In this document: positions 1-6,037 of the stretch, piece by piece
Layout: the number at the start of each line of letters is the position of its first letter
Position numbering within the stretch: the stretch's first letter is position 1
Assembly (NCBI GenBank): GCA_046758465.1
Contig: JBHIAG010000101.1
Location: forward strand, 1 to 6,293
Source of the DNA: JBHIAG01 sp046758465
GTDB taxonomy: Bacteria; Acidobacteriota; Terriglobia; Acidiferrales; 2-02-FULL-67-57
Direction: 5' to 3'
Length of the DNA stretch: 6,293 nt
The notes under the pieces: model-generated
The model's input: only the letters and a program-made list of their open reading frames with translations
What the model was told of the DNA's origin: nothing
The model's database searches: none
Position numbers and translations under genes: made by a program

Positions 1-5
1 GGCCC

Positions 6-34
6 TTGATTGTGCATCTCAATAGGCGTAGACT
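6..34 (+). promoter_or_regulatory. possible sigma-70 promoter of the exported coiled-coil gene
   Basis: TTGATT at 6-11 (4 of 6 matches to TTGACA) lies 17 bp before TAGACT at 29-34 (4 of 6 matches to TATAAT). This would place the transcript start near position 41 and give a leader of about 43 bases that holds the hairpin at 49-68 and the ribosome binding site. The spacing is ideal but both boxes are imperfect, and the window edge hides anything further upstream, so another promoter cannot be excluded. Confidence 0.35.
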
Positions 35-48
35 GGCTTCAGCGGCGC

Positions 49-68
49 CAGAAGGAAAAAACCTTCTG
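49..68 (+). other. leader hairpin with an all-A loop
   Basis: CAGAAGG (49-55) pairs perfectly with CCTTCTG (62-68) around a loop of six A residues (56-61). It ends one base before the GAGGT ribosome binding site at 70-74. It is not followed by a T run, so it does not look like an intrinsic terminator. A 5' stabilising hairpin, or a structure that affects ribosome access, is more plausible. The pairing is seen directly; the role is inferred. Confidence 0.45.
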
Positions 69-69
69 C

Positions 70-74
70 GAGGT
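70..74 (+). promoter_or_regulatory. ribosome binding site fixing the start at 84
   Basis: GAGGT lies nine bases before the ATG at 84, a normal Shine-Dalgarno distance, and a second purine-rich stretch (AGGAAGG, 75-81) follows. This site, together with the signal peptide that begins at this ATG, selects 84 over the TTG at 6 in the same frame. Confidence 0.6.
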
Positions 75-83
75 AGGAAGGCG

Positions 84-698
84 ATGAAGAAATTAGCGGC
101 TGTACTGATCACCCTGCTGCTGGCAAGCGGCATGGCAGTGGCTCAGGCACAAACACAGTCACAGGAAGAATCCCTGGGCGAAATCGCGCGCAAACTCCGT
201 GCCAAGAAGAAAAAAAAGGCACGCGCGGTTAAGGTCTACACCAATGAGGACTTAGCGCGGCTGACGCGCGGCCGCATCTCCGTTGTCGGCCCGACCGGAG
301 CAGCTCCCACCGGAACACCCAGCGCCCAGACCGAGGCCGCCCCGACACCGGCAGGCGAAGCTGCTGCCGAGGGCGAGGCCGCGGCGGAGTCGGAAGAGCA
401 AGGCGAAGAGTACTGGCGGGGCAAGTTCGCCGAAATCCGCAACAAGCTCGCGCTGGCCGAAAAAGAACTCGACTTGCTCCAGCGCGAATGGCAGTTAGAG
501 CGCTTCCAACTCAGCCAGGACCCCAACGAAGGTATGCGCCGGCAGTATCTGGGCCAACAGGCAGGCAGCGAGCTGGACGAATTGCGGAAGAAGACCCAGG
601 AAAAGCAGGCCGAGGTTGCGCGCTACCAGCAGGAACTGGCTGAGCTCGAAAACAGGTTGCGCCGTGCGGGGGGCAACCCGGGCTGGGCCCGCCCCTAA
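84..698 (+). CDS. exported coiled-coil protein of unknown function (Acidobacteriota-type)
   Basis: The product is 204 residues. An N-terminal signal peptide is visible: MKKLAAVL, a hydrophobic core to about residue 17, and a cleavage site most likely after AVA (18-20), leaving Gln21 as the mature N terminus; AQA (21-23), also followed by a Gln, is an alternative. After it come a basic segment with five lysines in a row (41-45), a V-Y-T-N-E-D-L motif (51-57), an Ala/Pro/Glu-rich linker (about 69-108) and a charged, heptad-like coiled coil (about 110-193), ending in RRAGGNPGWARP. I recall this layout from many uncharacterised acidobacterial exported proteins, but I know no function and give no symbol. 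No lipobox or transmembrane anchor is seen after the signal, so a periplasmic or secreted location is inferred. It converges on menG with a 27-base gap and no clear terminator. The run of eight A at 210-217 is noted in the findings. Confidence 0.85.
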   Translation: MKKLAAVLITLLLASGMAVAQAQTQSQEESLGEIARKLRAKKKKKARAVKVYTNEDLARLTRGRISVVGPTGAAPTGTPSAQTEAAPTPAGEAAAEGEAAAESEEQGEEYWRGKFAEIRNKLALAEKELDLLQREWQLERFQLSQDPNEGMRRQYLGQQAGSELDELRKKTQEKQAEVARYQQELAELENRLRRAGGNPGWARP

Positions 699-725
699 AT
701 TCCTCCTGACGCCAGCCGTGCCTGC

Positions 726-1493
726 CTACCCGGGCGGTTTGGCACCCACGTGCAAGGCCACCGTGCCGCCCGTCCAGCACGTGTAGTGCACCTCCGCAAA
801 GCCCGCCGCCCGCATCCACCCAGCAAACTCATCGCAGGAGGGAAACTGTTCCACCGATTCCAGTAGGTAGTTGTACGGGCCCCGAACTCCTGCCAGCAGA
901 TTGCCCACGCAGGGCAAAACGTAGCGAAAGTAAAAACGGTAGAGGTGCCGAAACAGGCCGCGTTCGGGTAGCGCGAACTCCAGGATGGCCACCACGCCAC
1001 CCGGCTTCAGAATCCGCCGCATCTCTTCCAGTCCGCGCTGGTAGTTGGCCAGGTTGCGAAAGCCGAAGGCGGCGGTAGCCACATCAAAGCTCGCCTCGGC
1101 AAAGGGCAACGCCAGCGTGTCGGCGGCGATCACAGGAATCCGCACGCGTGCCGCGCTGGCTTTCTCTTTCGCCCGCGTGAGCATCGGGTGACAGAAATCG
1201 CTGCCCAGAACCCGCCCCGGCGTCACCCGGGCGAGCGCCAGCGCCAGGTCGCCAGTACCCGTGCAGAGGTCAATCGCGCGCGCCTCCGGGCGGGATAACT
1301 TTTCGCGCAGCGCCACGGCTGTGCGACGCCGCCAGCTTCGGTCCAGGCCGAACGACAGCAAGTGGTTCAGAAAGTCGTAGCGCGGCACGACGGCGGCGAA
1401 CATGCGACGGATGTAGGCGGCGGCGGCCGCCTCGCTCTCGATGCCTTCAGGGCGCGTCCCCGGCAGCGGAGTCTGGGTTGGCGGGGCCTTCAT
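726..1493 (-). CDS. menG: demethylmenaquinone methyltransferase, UbiE/MenG family
   Basis: A 255-residue SAM-dependent C-methyltransferase. The family catalyses the last step of menaquinone synthesis (demethylmenaquinone to menaquinone); ubiquinone-making bacteria use the same family as UbiE. Visible marks are the UbiE signature around Y39-D40 to W54, with Asp at the position where the classical pattern has His; SAM-binding motif I, IDLCTGTGDLALA (74-86); GSDF (97-100), whose acidic residue is expected to bind the SAM ribose; GFRNLANYQRGLEEMRRI (144-161) and LKPGG (162-166), the second family signature; and the C-terminal TGGTVALHVG (241-250). It is slightly longer than the usual 230-250 residues because of a Pro/Thr-rich N-terminal tail of about 20 residues. 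The start codon overlaps the aroB stop (ATGA, 1490-1493) and lacks a clear ribosome binding site, so translational coupling to aroB is likely. Menaquinone rather than ubiquinone as substrate is inferred from the likely phylum. Confidence 0.93.
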   Translation of the reverse strand: MKAPPTQTPLPGTRPEGIESEAAAAAYIRRMFAAVVPRYDFLNHLLSFGLDRSWRRRTAVALREKLSRPEARAIDLCTGTGDLALALARVTPGRVLGSDFCHPMLTRAKEKASAARVRIPVIAADTLALPFAEASFDVATAAFGFRNLANYQRGLEEMRRILKPGGVVAILEFALPERGLFRHLYRFYFRYVLPCVGNLLAGVRGPYNYLLESVEQFPSCDEFAGWMRAAGFAEVHYTCWTGGTVALHVGAKPPG

Positions 1494-2587
1494 CGCGCGC
1501 GGCCCAGGAATTCTTCCAGTGTGCGCAGGGCAGCCGCGCGGGGCACGTCCGCCCGAGCCTCGACCTGCCCCACCCGCTTTGGGAGGATGAAGACGAGAGC
1601 GTCCCCGCGACGCTTCTTATCGGCGTGGAGTTGTGTGAACAGGCGCTGGGGTGAGACGCGGCTGAGCGGCGGCAGGCTGCCGACGGCGCGCACCAGGCGA
1701 GTGATGCGCCCGGCATCGGCTGGCTGGATGCGCCCGAGCCGCTCGGCCAGGCGCGTGGCCATCAGCATCCCCCAGCCCACCGCTTCCCCGTGTCGCAGGC
1801 CACGGTAACGGGCCAGGGTTTCGAGCGCGTGGCCAAAGGTGTGGCCAAAATTCAAAAAGCGCCGCTGGTTCAACTCGCGCTCATCCTCAGAGACCACGCG
1901 CGCCTTCTGGCCAATGGCGCGCTCGACGACATAGAGCAAGGCCCGCGGCTGGCCGTGCTTCACGGCTTCCAGATGCTGCTCCAGGAAACGGAACAAGGCC
2001 GTATCACCAATCACCGCGTACTTGACGAGCTCGTAAAGTCCAGCGTTGAACTCGCCCTGCGGCAGGGTGGCCAGTGTCTGCGGGTCAACCAGGACCAGCG
2101 CGGGTTGGTAGAAGGCGCCGAGCAGGTTTTTGCCTTCGCGCAGGTTGAGCCCGGTCTTGCCACCGATGGCGCTGTCAATCTGGGCCACCAGCGTAGTCGG
2201 TACCTGGATGTAGTCCAGGCCGCGCATGTAGCTCGCGGCCAGAAAGCCCGCGACGTCGCCGACCACGCCCCCGCCCAGCACCACCACCAGAGCGCTTCGG
2301 TCGGCACCGCGCCGCAGCAGCCCGCGCGCCAGCCGCTCGAGTGTCGCCAGCCGTTTCTGCTCCTCGCGGTCGTCCATCAGCAGCAGCTCGGAGTAGATTC
2401 CCGCACGCCGCAGGCCGCGGCGGAAGGCGGGCCCCCAGAGCCGCCAGACACGCGGCGAGCTGACGACGTAGAGTCTCTGCGCGTTCCGGCGAGGCAGCAG
2501 AGGTCCGCTGCGTTCGAGCAAGCCATAGCCCAGATAGACCGGGTAGCGGCGGCTGGCCGTTTGTACGAAAATCCTCCGGGTGCGCAT
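1490..2587 (-). CDS. aroB: 3-dehydroquinate synthase
   Basis: A 365-residue cytosolic NAD- and metal-dependent enzyme that converts DAHP to 3-dehydroquinate, the second step of the shikimate pathway. The NAD-binding GGGVVGDVAGF (105-115), QVPTTLVAQIDSAIGGKTG (128-146) and GKNLLGAFYQP (152-162) segments are all present. The three metal ligands of the family are recognisable: Glu186 in GLYELVKY, His249 in NFGHTFGH and His266 in RHGEAV. The 17-residue spacing of the two histidines equals that of the E. coli enzyme. The length is typical and the C-terminal helical domain is complete. The ATG at 2587 has no Shine-Dalgarno sequence, and an extended -10 element lies only 12 bases upstream, so the message may be nearly leaderless. 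It is the first gene of an operon with menG, with a 4-base stop/start overlap, and is divergent from nadB. Confidence 0.96.
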   Translation of the reverse strand: MRTRRIFVQTASRRYPVYLGYGLLERSGPLLPRRNAQRLYVVSSPRVWRLWGPAFRRGLRRAGIYSELLLMDDREEQKRLATLERLARGLLRRGADRSALVVVLGGGVVGDVAGFLAASYMRGLDYIQVPTTLVAQIDSAIGGKTGLNLREGKNLLGAFYQPALVLVDPQTLATLPQGEFNAGLYELVKYAVIGDTALFRFLEQHLEAVKHGQPRALLYVVERAIGQKARVVSEDERELNQRRFLNFGHTFGHALETLARYRGLRHGEAVGWGMLMATRLAERLGRIQPADAGRITRLVRAVGSLPPLSRVSPQRLFTQLHADKKRRGDALVFILPKRVGQVEARADVPRAAALRTLEEFLGRAR

Positions 2588-2599
2588 GGGTCGCGCTAG

Positions 2600-2608
2600 T
2601 TTATACCA
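2600..2608 (-). promoter_or_regulatory. extended -10 promoter element of aroB-menG
   Basis: Read on the minus strand, this is TGGTATAAA: a TATAAA hexamer (2605 to 2600) preceded by the TG-N extended -10 motif. No good -35 box is visible (TTCGGG at 2627-2622, 16 bp upstream, matches poorly), which is tolerated at extended -10 promoters. Transcription would begin near 2593-2594, only about 6-7 bases before the aroB ATG. A second promoter further upstream, with a longer leader, is possible. Confidence 0.45.
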
Positions 2609-2650
2609 TTGTGCGCCCGCACCCGAAAATTCCCCCTTCCAGGGTTGCAG

Positions 2651-2673
2651 TGGGTAGGTGGGGCTGGGTAGGT
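2651..2673. repeat. direct repeat TGGGTAGGT x2 in the aroB-nadB intergenic region
   Basis: TGGGTAGGT occurs at 2651-2659 and again at 2665-2673, so the two copies begin 14 bases apart. They lie immediately before the candidate nadB -10 element. The repeat is exact, but it is short and G-rich. It may be a regulator-binding site for the divergent promoters or chance; no known NAD-regulator operator is recognised. Confidence 0.4.
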
Positions 2674-2679
2674 TATTAT
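2674..2679 (+). promoter_or_regulatory. candidate -10 box of nadB
   Basis: TATTAT matches TATAAT at five of six positions and would start transcription near 2686, about 11 bases before the TTG start. There is no -35 box at normal spacing: TTGCAG at 2645-2650 is 23 bp upstream, too far. If real, it probably needs an activator or works weakly. AGG at 2688-2690 is the only ribosome-binding-like element before the start. Confidence 0.3.
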
Positions 2680-2696
2680 CGTCACGCAGGTGAGCC

Positions 2697-4337
2697 TTGG
2701 CTTCAGAGCGTGCTCCAACTCGCCGTTCCAGCCGGGTCGACTACCTTGTCATTGGCTCCGGCATCGCGGGTTTGCGTGCGGCGATTGAACTCGCCGCTGC
2801 CGGCCGCGTCCTGGTCGTCAGCAAGGCAGCGCTCACCGAATCGGCCACCCAATACGCCCAGGGCGGCATTGCCGCCGCGTTGAGCGACGAAGACGAAATC
2901 AGTCTCCACCACCAGGACACGCTCACCGCGGGCGACGGCCTGTGTTCGGTCGAGGCGGTCAAGGTGCTCTGTGAGGAAGCGCCGCGCGCCATCGAAGAGC
3001 TGATTGAGTGGGGCACCCGCTTTGACCGCGAAGGCAGCAAGCTCGCCTTCACGCGCGAAGGCGCCCACAGCCGTTCCCGGGTGCTGCACGCGCACGGCGA
3101 CTCGACCGGCCGCGAAATCCTGCGGGCCTTGTTTGCCCGCGCACACGCGCTGCGCCGCATCGAGTTCCTCTCCGACATTTTCACCATCGACCTCTTGCTC
3201 GACGACGGCCGGGTGTACGGGATGCGCTACCTAGATGAGAAAAAAGGAAGCATGCACACACTCGCGGCCTCGGCGGTGCTGCTGGCCACGGGCGGGCTGG
3301 GGCAGGTCTATGCCGAGACCACCAATCCTGCGGTCGCCACCGGCGACGGCGTGGCCATCGCCTACCGGACCGGCGCGGTGCTCGGCGACCTCGAATTTGT
3401 CCAGTGCCATCCCACGGCGCTCTACGCTAAAGGCGCTCCGCGTTTTTTGCTCACGGAAGCCCTGCGGGGCGAAGGAGCCAAGCTGGTGAATGTTTCGCTG
3501 GAGCGCTTTATGAGCCGCTACCACGAGGGCGCCGAGCTCGCCCCGCGTGACGTCGTCAGCCGCGCCATTTACACCGAAATGCAGCGCACCAGCAGCGACT
3601 TTGTCTACTTGGACCTGACGGGTCTCGACCCGGAGTTCATCCGGCGGCGCTTCCCGCGCATCTACCAGGTCTGCCTCGAATACAACCTGGACATCACCTC
3701 CAACCTGGTGCCGGTGCGGCCGGCAGCCCACTACGCGATGGGCGGCATTGTTACCGACCTGTGGGGCCGAACCAATGTCCCGGGCCTCTATGCGGCGGGC
3801 GAGGTGGCTACAACCGGGGTGCACGGCGCCAACCGCCTGGCGAGCAACTCGCTGCTGGAAGGCCTGGTCTTCGGCGCGCGCGCAGGGCAAGCGATGCGGG
3901 AAACGTCCGCGGCCCGGTGGCGTGCTCGTCCTGCGCCGGCCCGGGAACGGGTAACGGGTACGGCAGCGAGCCCGTACAGGGCCAGCGCAAACCCCGAACC
4001 CAGTCCCTCCCCCAGCACAGCGAGCGATCCTGACAAGCTAATCCGAGAGGTGCAGTTGACGATGTGGAAGAAAGTCGGGATTGTGCGCACCGGGAAAGAG
4101 TTGCGCGAAGCCTTGGAGCAGCTATCCCGCCTCCAGCCCCTACACGTCAACACTCCCAACCGCCGCGCCTACGAGCTGGCCAACCTGCTGGCAGTGGCCC
4201 GGCTGATCACCGCCTGCGCCCTGGCACGCGCGGAGAGCCGCGGGAGCCACTATCGGAAAGATTTTCCCATGCGCAACGACGAACGCTGGGCCTGCCACTC
4301 CCGCATCGCCCGCAATCAGCCGGTCAGGTTCGAGTAG
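2697..4337 (+). CDS. nadB: L-aspartate oxidase
   Basis: A 546-residue FAD enzyme that oxidises L-aspartate to iminoaspartate, which NadA condenses to quinolinate for NAD synthesis. The FAD-binding GSGIAG (20-25), ATQYAQGGIAAAL (50-62), TREGAHS (119-125) and LLATGGLGQVY (195-205) are present. Residues matching the E. coli substrate site are His238, Thr253, Glu254, Arg284, His345 and Arg380, all at one constant offset of six. The C-terminal helical domain is complete (MWKKVGIVRT near 456-465, ESRGSHYRKDFP at 513-524). Between them, about residues 401-445 form a Pro/Ala/Ser/Arg-rich linker, estimated some 14 residues longer than in E. coli. The start is TTG at 2697: an in-frame stop lies just upstream and no ATG or GTG follows before the FAD motif. 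A nadA partner is not in the window. The stop codon abuts that of the convergent gene with no gap. Confidence 0.95.
   Translation: MASERAPTRRSSRVDYLVIGSGIAGLRAAIELAAAGRVLVVSKAALTESATQYAQGGIAAALSDEDEISLHHQDTLTAGDGLCSVEAVKVLCEEAPRAIEELIEWGTRFDREGSKLAFTREGAHSRSRVLHAHGDSTGREILRALFARAHALRRIEFLSDIFTIDLLLDDGRVYGMRYLDEKKGSMHTLAASAVLLATGGLGQVYAETTNPAVATGDGVAIAYRTGAVLGDLEFVQCHPTALYAKGAPRFLLTEALRGEGAKLVNVSLERFMSRYHEGAELAPRDVVSRAIYTEMQRTSSDFVYLDLTGLDPEFIRRRFPRIYQVCLEYNLDITSNLVPVRPAAHYAMGGIVTDLWGRTNVPGLYAAGEVATTGVHGANRLASNSLLEGLVFGARAGQAMRETSAARWRARPAPARERVTGTAASPYRASANPEPSPSPSTASDPDKLIREVQLTMWKKVGIVRTGKELREALEQLSRLQPLHVNTPNRRAYELANLLAVARLITACALARAESRGSHYRKDFPMRNDERWACHSRIARNQPVRFE
3946..3977 (+). repeat. 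tandem 7-mer plus small inverted repeat inside the nadB linker
   Basis: AACGGGT is repeated head to tail at 3946-3952 and 3953-3959. It runs into an inverted repeat, GTACGG (3958-3963) and CCGTAC (3972-3977), around an 8-base loop. All of it lies in the low-complexity linker of nadB, where the protein is longer than its E. coli relative. The frame is kept. This could be slipped-strand expansion or a small palindromic repeat element tolerated in a flexible linker; the elements are short and chance is not excluded. Confidence 0.4.
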
Positions 4338-5234
4338 CTAACGCTGTTCGAGGCGGCGGAGGGTTTCGAGCACCACCTCGCCGATGACCTGGAAGCTGCG
4401 GGCGCTGAGCTTGTCGAGTGTGTCGTCGGCCGTGTGCCAGTAGCGATTGCCCGGCCCGTAGTCATAATCAATCAGGTCTACCGCCGGCACACCGGCGCGC
4501 AGGAAGGGCAGATGATCGTCTTCGAGGACTAGCGTCTGGTTGGAGAAGTGGGCAGCGTGGCCGAGGTCGCGTGCCGCGTTCCAGACCAGCTTGACGAGCC
4601 AGGGAGTAGAGTTGAGTTCGCGGCGGAGGCGGAGGTCGCGGTCGCCAATCATGTCGAGCAGGATGAAGGCGCGGATGCGGGGCAGCACACGCTCGCCTCG
4701 CCAGCGTTCGGCCAGGGTGCGCGAGCCGTAGAGGCCGTCGCGCGCGCTCCATTGGCGCAGGGCTTCTTCGCCGTCGAAAAACACGATCCAGATGCTCAAG
4801 TGGTTGCGGCGCGCCGCGAGCACGCGCGCCAGCTCCAGCAGCACGGCGGCGCTGGAGCCGCCGTCGTTGGCGCCGACAAAGTTCGGGACGCGGCGCGTGT
4901 CCAGGGTGTCGTAGTGCCCGGCCAGAATCACAATGTCAGTGTGCTTGCCGGGAATCCTCGCAACTAGATTGCTCATCGAGACAGGGCCGCGGGGTGTCTG
5001 CGCGATGAACTTCAGCTCTTCCACAGCAACGCCCGCCTGGCGCAGTTGCTGCCGCAGGTAAGCCCGGGCTTTCCGAATTCCCTCCGAGCCCGGCGGGCGA
5101 GGCCCGAGCGCCACCAGGGCGCGTACGTGGGCCAGCGCGCGCGTGCCGCTGAAGGGCGGCGGGCCCTCCGCCACCGCGCCCACGCCGAGCAAAACGCCGA
5201 GCAAAAGAGCGGAGACGCCCAGCCGGAATTTCAT
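4338..5234 (-). CDS. secreted M28-family glutaminyl-peptide cyclotransferase-like protein
   Basis: A 298-residue predicted zinc enzyme with a Sec-type signal peptide (cleavage after AVA, about residue 22; no twin arginine, no lipobox). The M28 fold marks are present, and the details match animal glutaminyl cyclase rather than an aminopeptidase: zinc ligands Asp124 (GAND), Glu157 (FFDGEEAL) and His267 (YWHTADD); catalytic Glu156 and Asp194 (LLDMIGD); Trp162 (QWSARDGLYGSR), equivalent to human QC Trp207; Asp239 (EDDHLPFLRAGVP), equivalent to Asp305; and Trp266, equivalent to Trp329. Human His319 is replaced by Asp253. The expected reaction is cyclisation of N-terminal Gln to pyroglutamate on exported proteins. 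The mature protein has no cysteine. The ATG at 5234 overlaps the tatC stop (ATGA, 5231-5234) and starts the signal peptide; the longer open frame upstream is only the shadow of tatC. Peptidase activity remains an alternative. Confidence 0.85.
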   Translation of the reverse strand: MKFRLGVSALLLGVLLGVGAVAEGPPPFSGTRALAHVRALVALGPRPPGSEGIRKARAYLRQQLRQAGVAVEELKFIAQTPRGPVSMSNLVARIPGKHTDIVILAGHYDTLDTRRVPNFVGANDGGSSAAVLLELARVLAARRNHLSIWIVFFDGEEALRQWSARDGLYGSRTLAERWRGERVLPRIRAFILLDMIGDRDLRLRRELNSTPWLVKLVWNAARDLGHAAHFSNQTLVLEDDHLPFLRAGVPAVDLIDYDYGPGNRYWHTADDTLDKLSARSFQVIGEVVLETLRRLEQR

Positions 5235-6037
5235 TGCGTGGCGTCGGCGCGCGCCGCGGCAGTCCCCCGGCGCCGTACCACCAGGTAGGAGACGCCGATG
5301 CCGACTAGGTAGAGGATAATCATCGGCACGGCAAAAACCGTCATGGTGATGACGTCGGTCGTGGGGGTGATGGCCGCGGCTAAGATGGCGATCACCAAAA
5401 TGGCATGGCGGAAGTAGCGCCAGAGGAAGCCGGGCGTCACCACGCCAACAAGTGAGAGGAAAAAGATCAGCACCGGAATTTCGAACACAACCCCCAGCCA
5501 TAGCAGAATCATCAAGGCCAAGCTCAGGTACTCATTGATGCTGATGAACGCCTGGAAGTCTTGGATGCCCAGGCCAATCAAGAATTTCAACATAATGGGC
5601 AGGGCAATCCGGTAGGCAAAGGCCACGCCCAGCATAAACAATCCCGAGGCAAAGAGCACGAAAGGCAGCACAAAGCGCCGCTCGTGCCGGTAGAGCCCCG
5701 GCGTCACGAACAGCCAGAGTTGCCACAACACGACCGGAATGACCAACACGAGCCCGGCCAGCAGGCCGACCTCGAGGTAGATTTTCAGCGGTGCCCCCGG
5801 GCTGGTAAAGATCAGCCGGTGTTCCATTCCCAGGGCCTGAAAAGATTGGCGAATCGGGATGGAGATGAGGAGATAGATGGTCCGGGCAAAGTAAAGTCCG
5901 ATGCCGGCGCCGACTGCTACCGCGATGAGGGTGATGATCAACCGGCGGCGCAATTCCTCCAGGTGCTCAAAGAAACCCATGGAGGCGGAGGGTTCGGTTG
6001 CAGGCGAGTTAGGGCTGGATGGATTTGGAGGACTCAT
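5231..6037 (-). CDS. tatC: Sec-independent protein translocase subunit TatC
   Basis: A 268-residue inner-membrane protein that binds twin-arginine signal peptides and with TatA/B exports folded proteins. Six hydrophobic segments are visible. Family marks include EHLEELRRRL (24-33; Glu28 corresponds to E. coli Glu15), LFVTPGLYRHERR (109-121; Phe110 and Glu119 correspond to Phe94 and Glu103), FEIP (Glu186, corresponding to Glu170) and TPTTDV (Asp228, corresponding to Asp211). The chosen start at 6037 overlaps the tatA end by 29 bases and adds a Pro/Ser-rich N-terminal tail. An ATG at 5980, just before GFFEHLEELR, would give 249 residues and start 28 bases after the tatA stop. Neither has a clear ribosome binding site, so the start is uncertain while the identity is not. 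The TGA stop overlaps the next start by four bases. Confidence 0.93.
   Translation of the reverse strand: MSPPNPSSPNSPATEPSASMGFFEHLEELRRRLIITLIAVAVGAGIGLYFARTIYLLISIPIRQSFQALGMEHRLIFTSPGAPLKIYLEVGLLAGLVLVIPVVLWQLWLFVTPGLYRHERRFVLPFVLFASGLFMLGVAFAYRIALPIMLKFLIGLGIQDFQAFISINEYLSLALMILLWLGVVFEIPVLIFFLSLVGVVTPGFLWRYFRHAILVIAILAAAITPTTDVITMTVFAVPMIILYLVGIGVSYLVVRRRGTAAARADATQ

Noticed and set aside
6..83. N-terminal extension of the first gene from the TTG at 6
   Set aside because: It would put 26 mostly charged residues before a clear signal peptide. The ATG at 84 has its own ribosome binding site and a hairpin lies in the extension.
679..691. GC-rich hairpin CGGGC-TGG-GCCCG at the end of the first gene as a terminator
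   Set aside because: The stem is only 5 bp with a 3-base loop, lies inside the coding sequence and has no T run after it on either strand.
1790..2599. Long open frame (269 codons) on the plus strand opposite aroB
   Set aside because: It lies wholly antisense to a confident aroB with all its motifs. Its sequence is rich in Gln, Ala and Arg without any recognisable domain, as expected for a shadow frame in GC-rich DNA.
2645..2679. TTGCAG and TATTAT as a complete sigma-70 promoter for nadB
   Set aside because: The spacer is 23 bp, outside the working range of 15-19 bp. Only the -10 half is kept, at low confidence.
4338..5234. Plain M28 aminopeptidase annotation
   Set aside because: The Trp162, DDHLPFL and YWHTADD context and the FFDGEEA-to-LYGSR spacing follow glutaminyl cyclase closely, so the general label would lose information. 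It is kept only as an alternative.
5235..5501. Upstream extension of the cyclase frame into tatC
   Set aside because: The extension overlaps the tatC 3' end in another frame and is not protein-like. The ATG at 5234 begins a proper signal peptide and sits in an ATGA overlap with the tatC stop.
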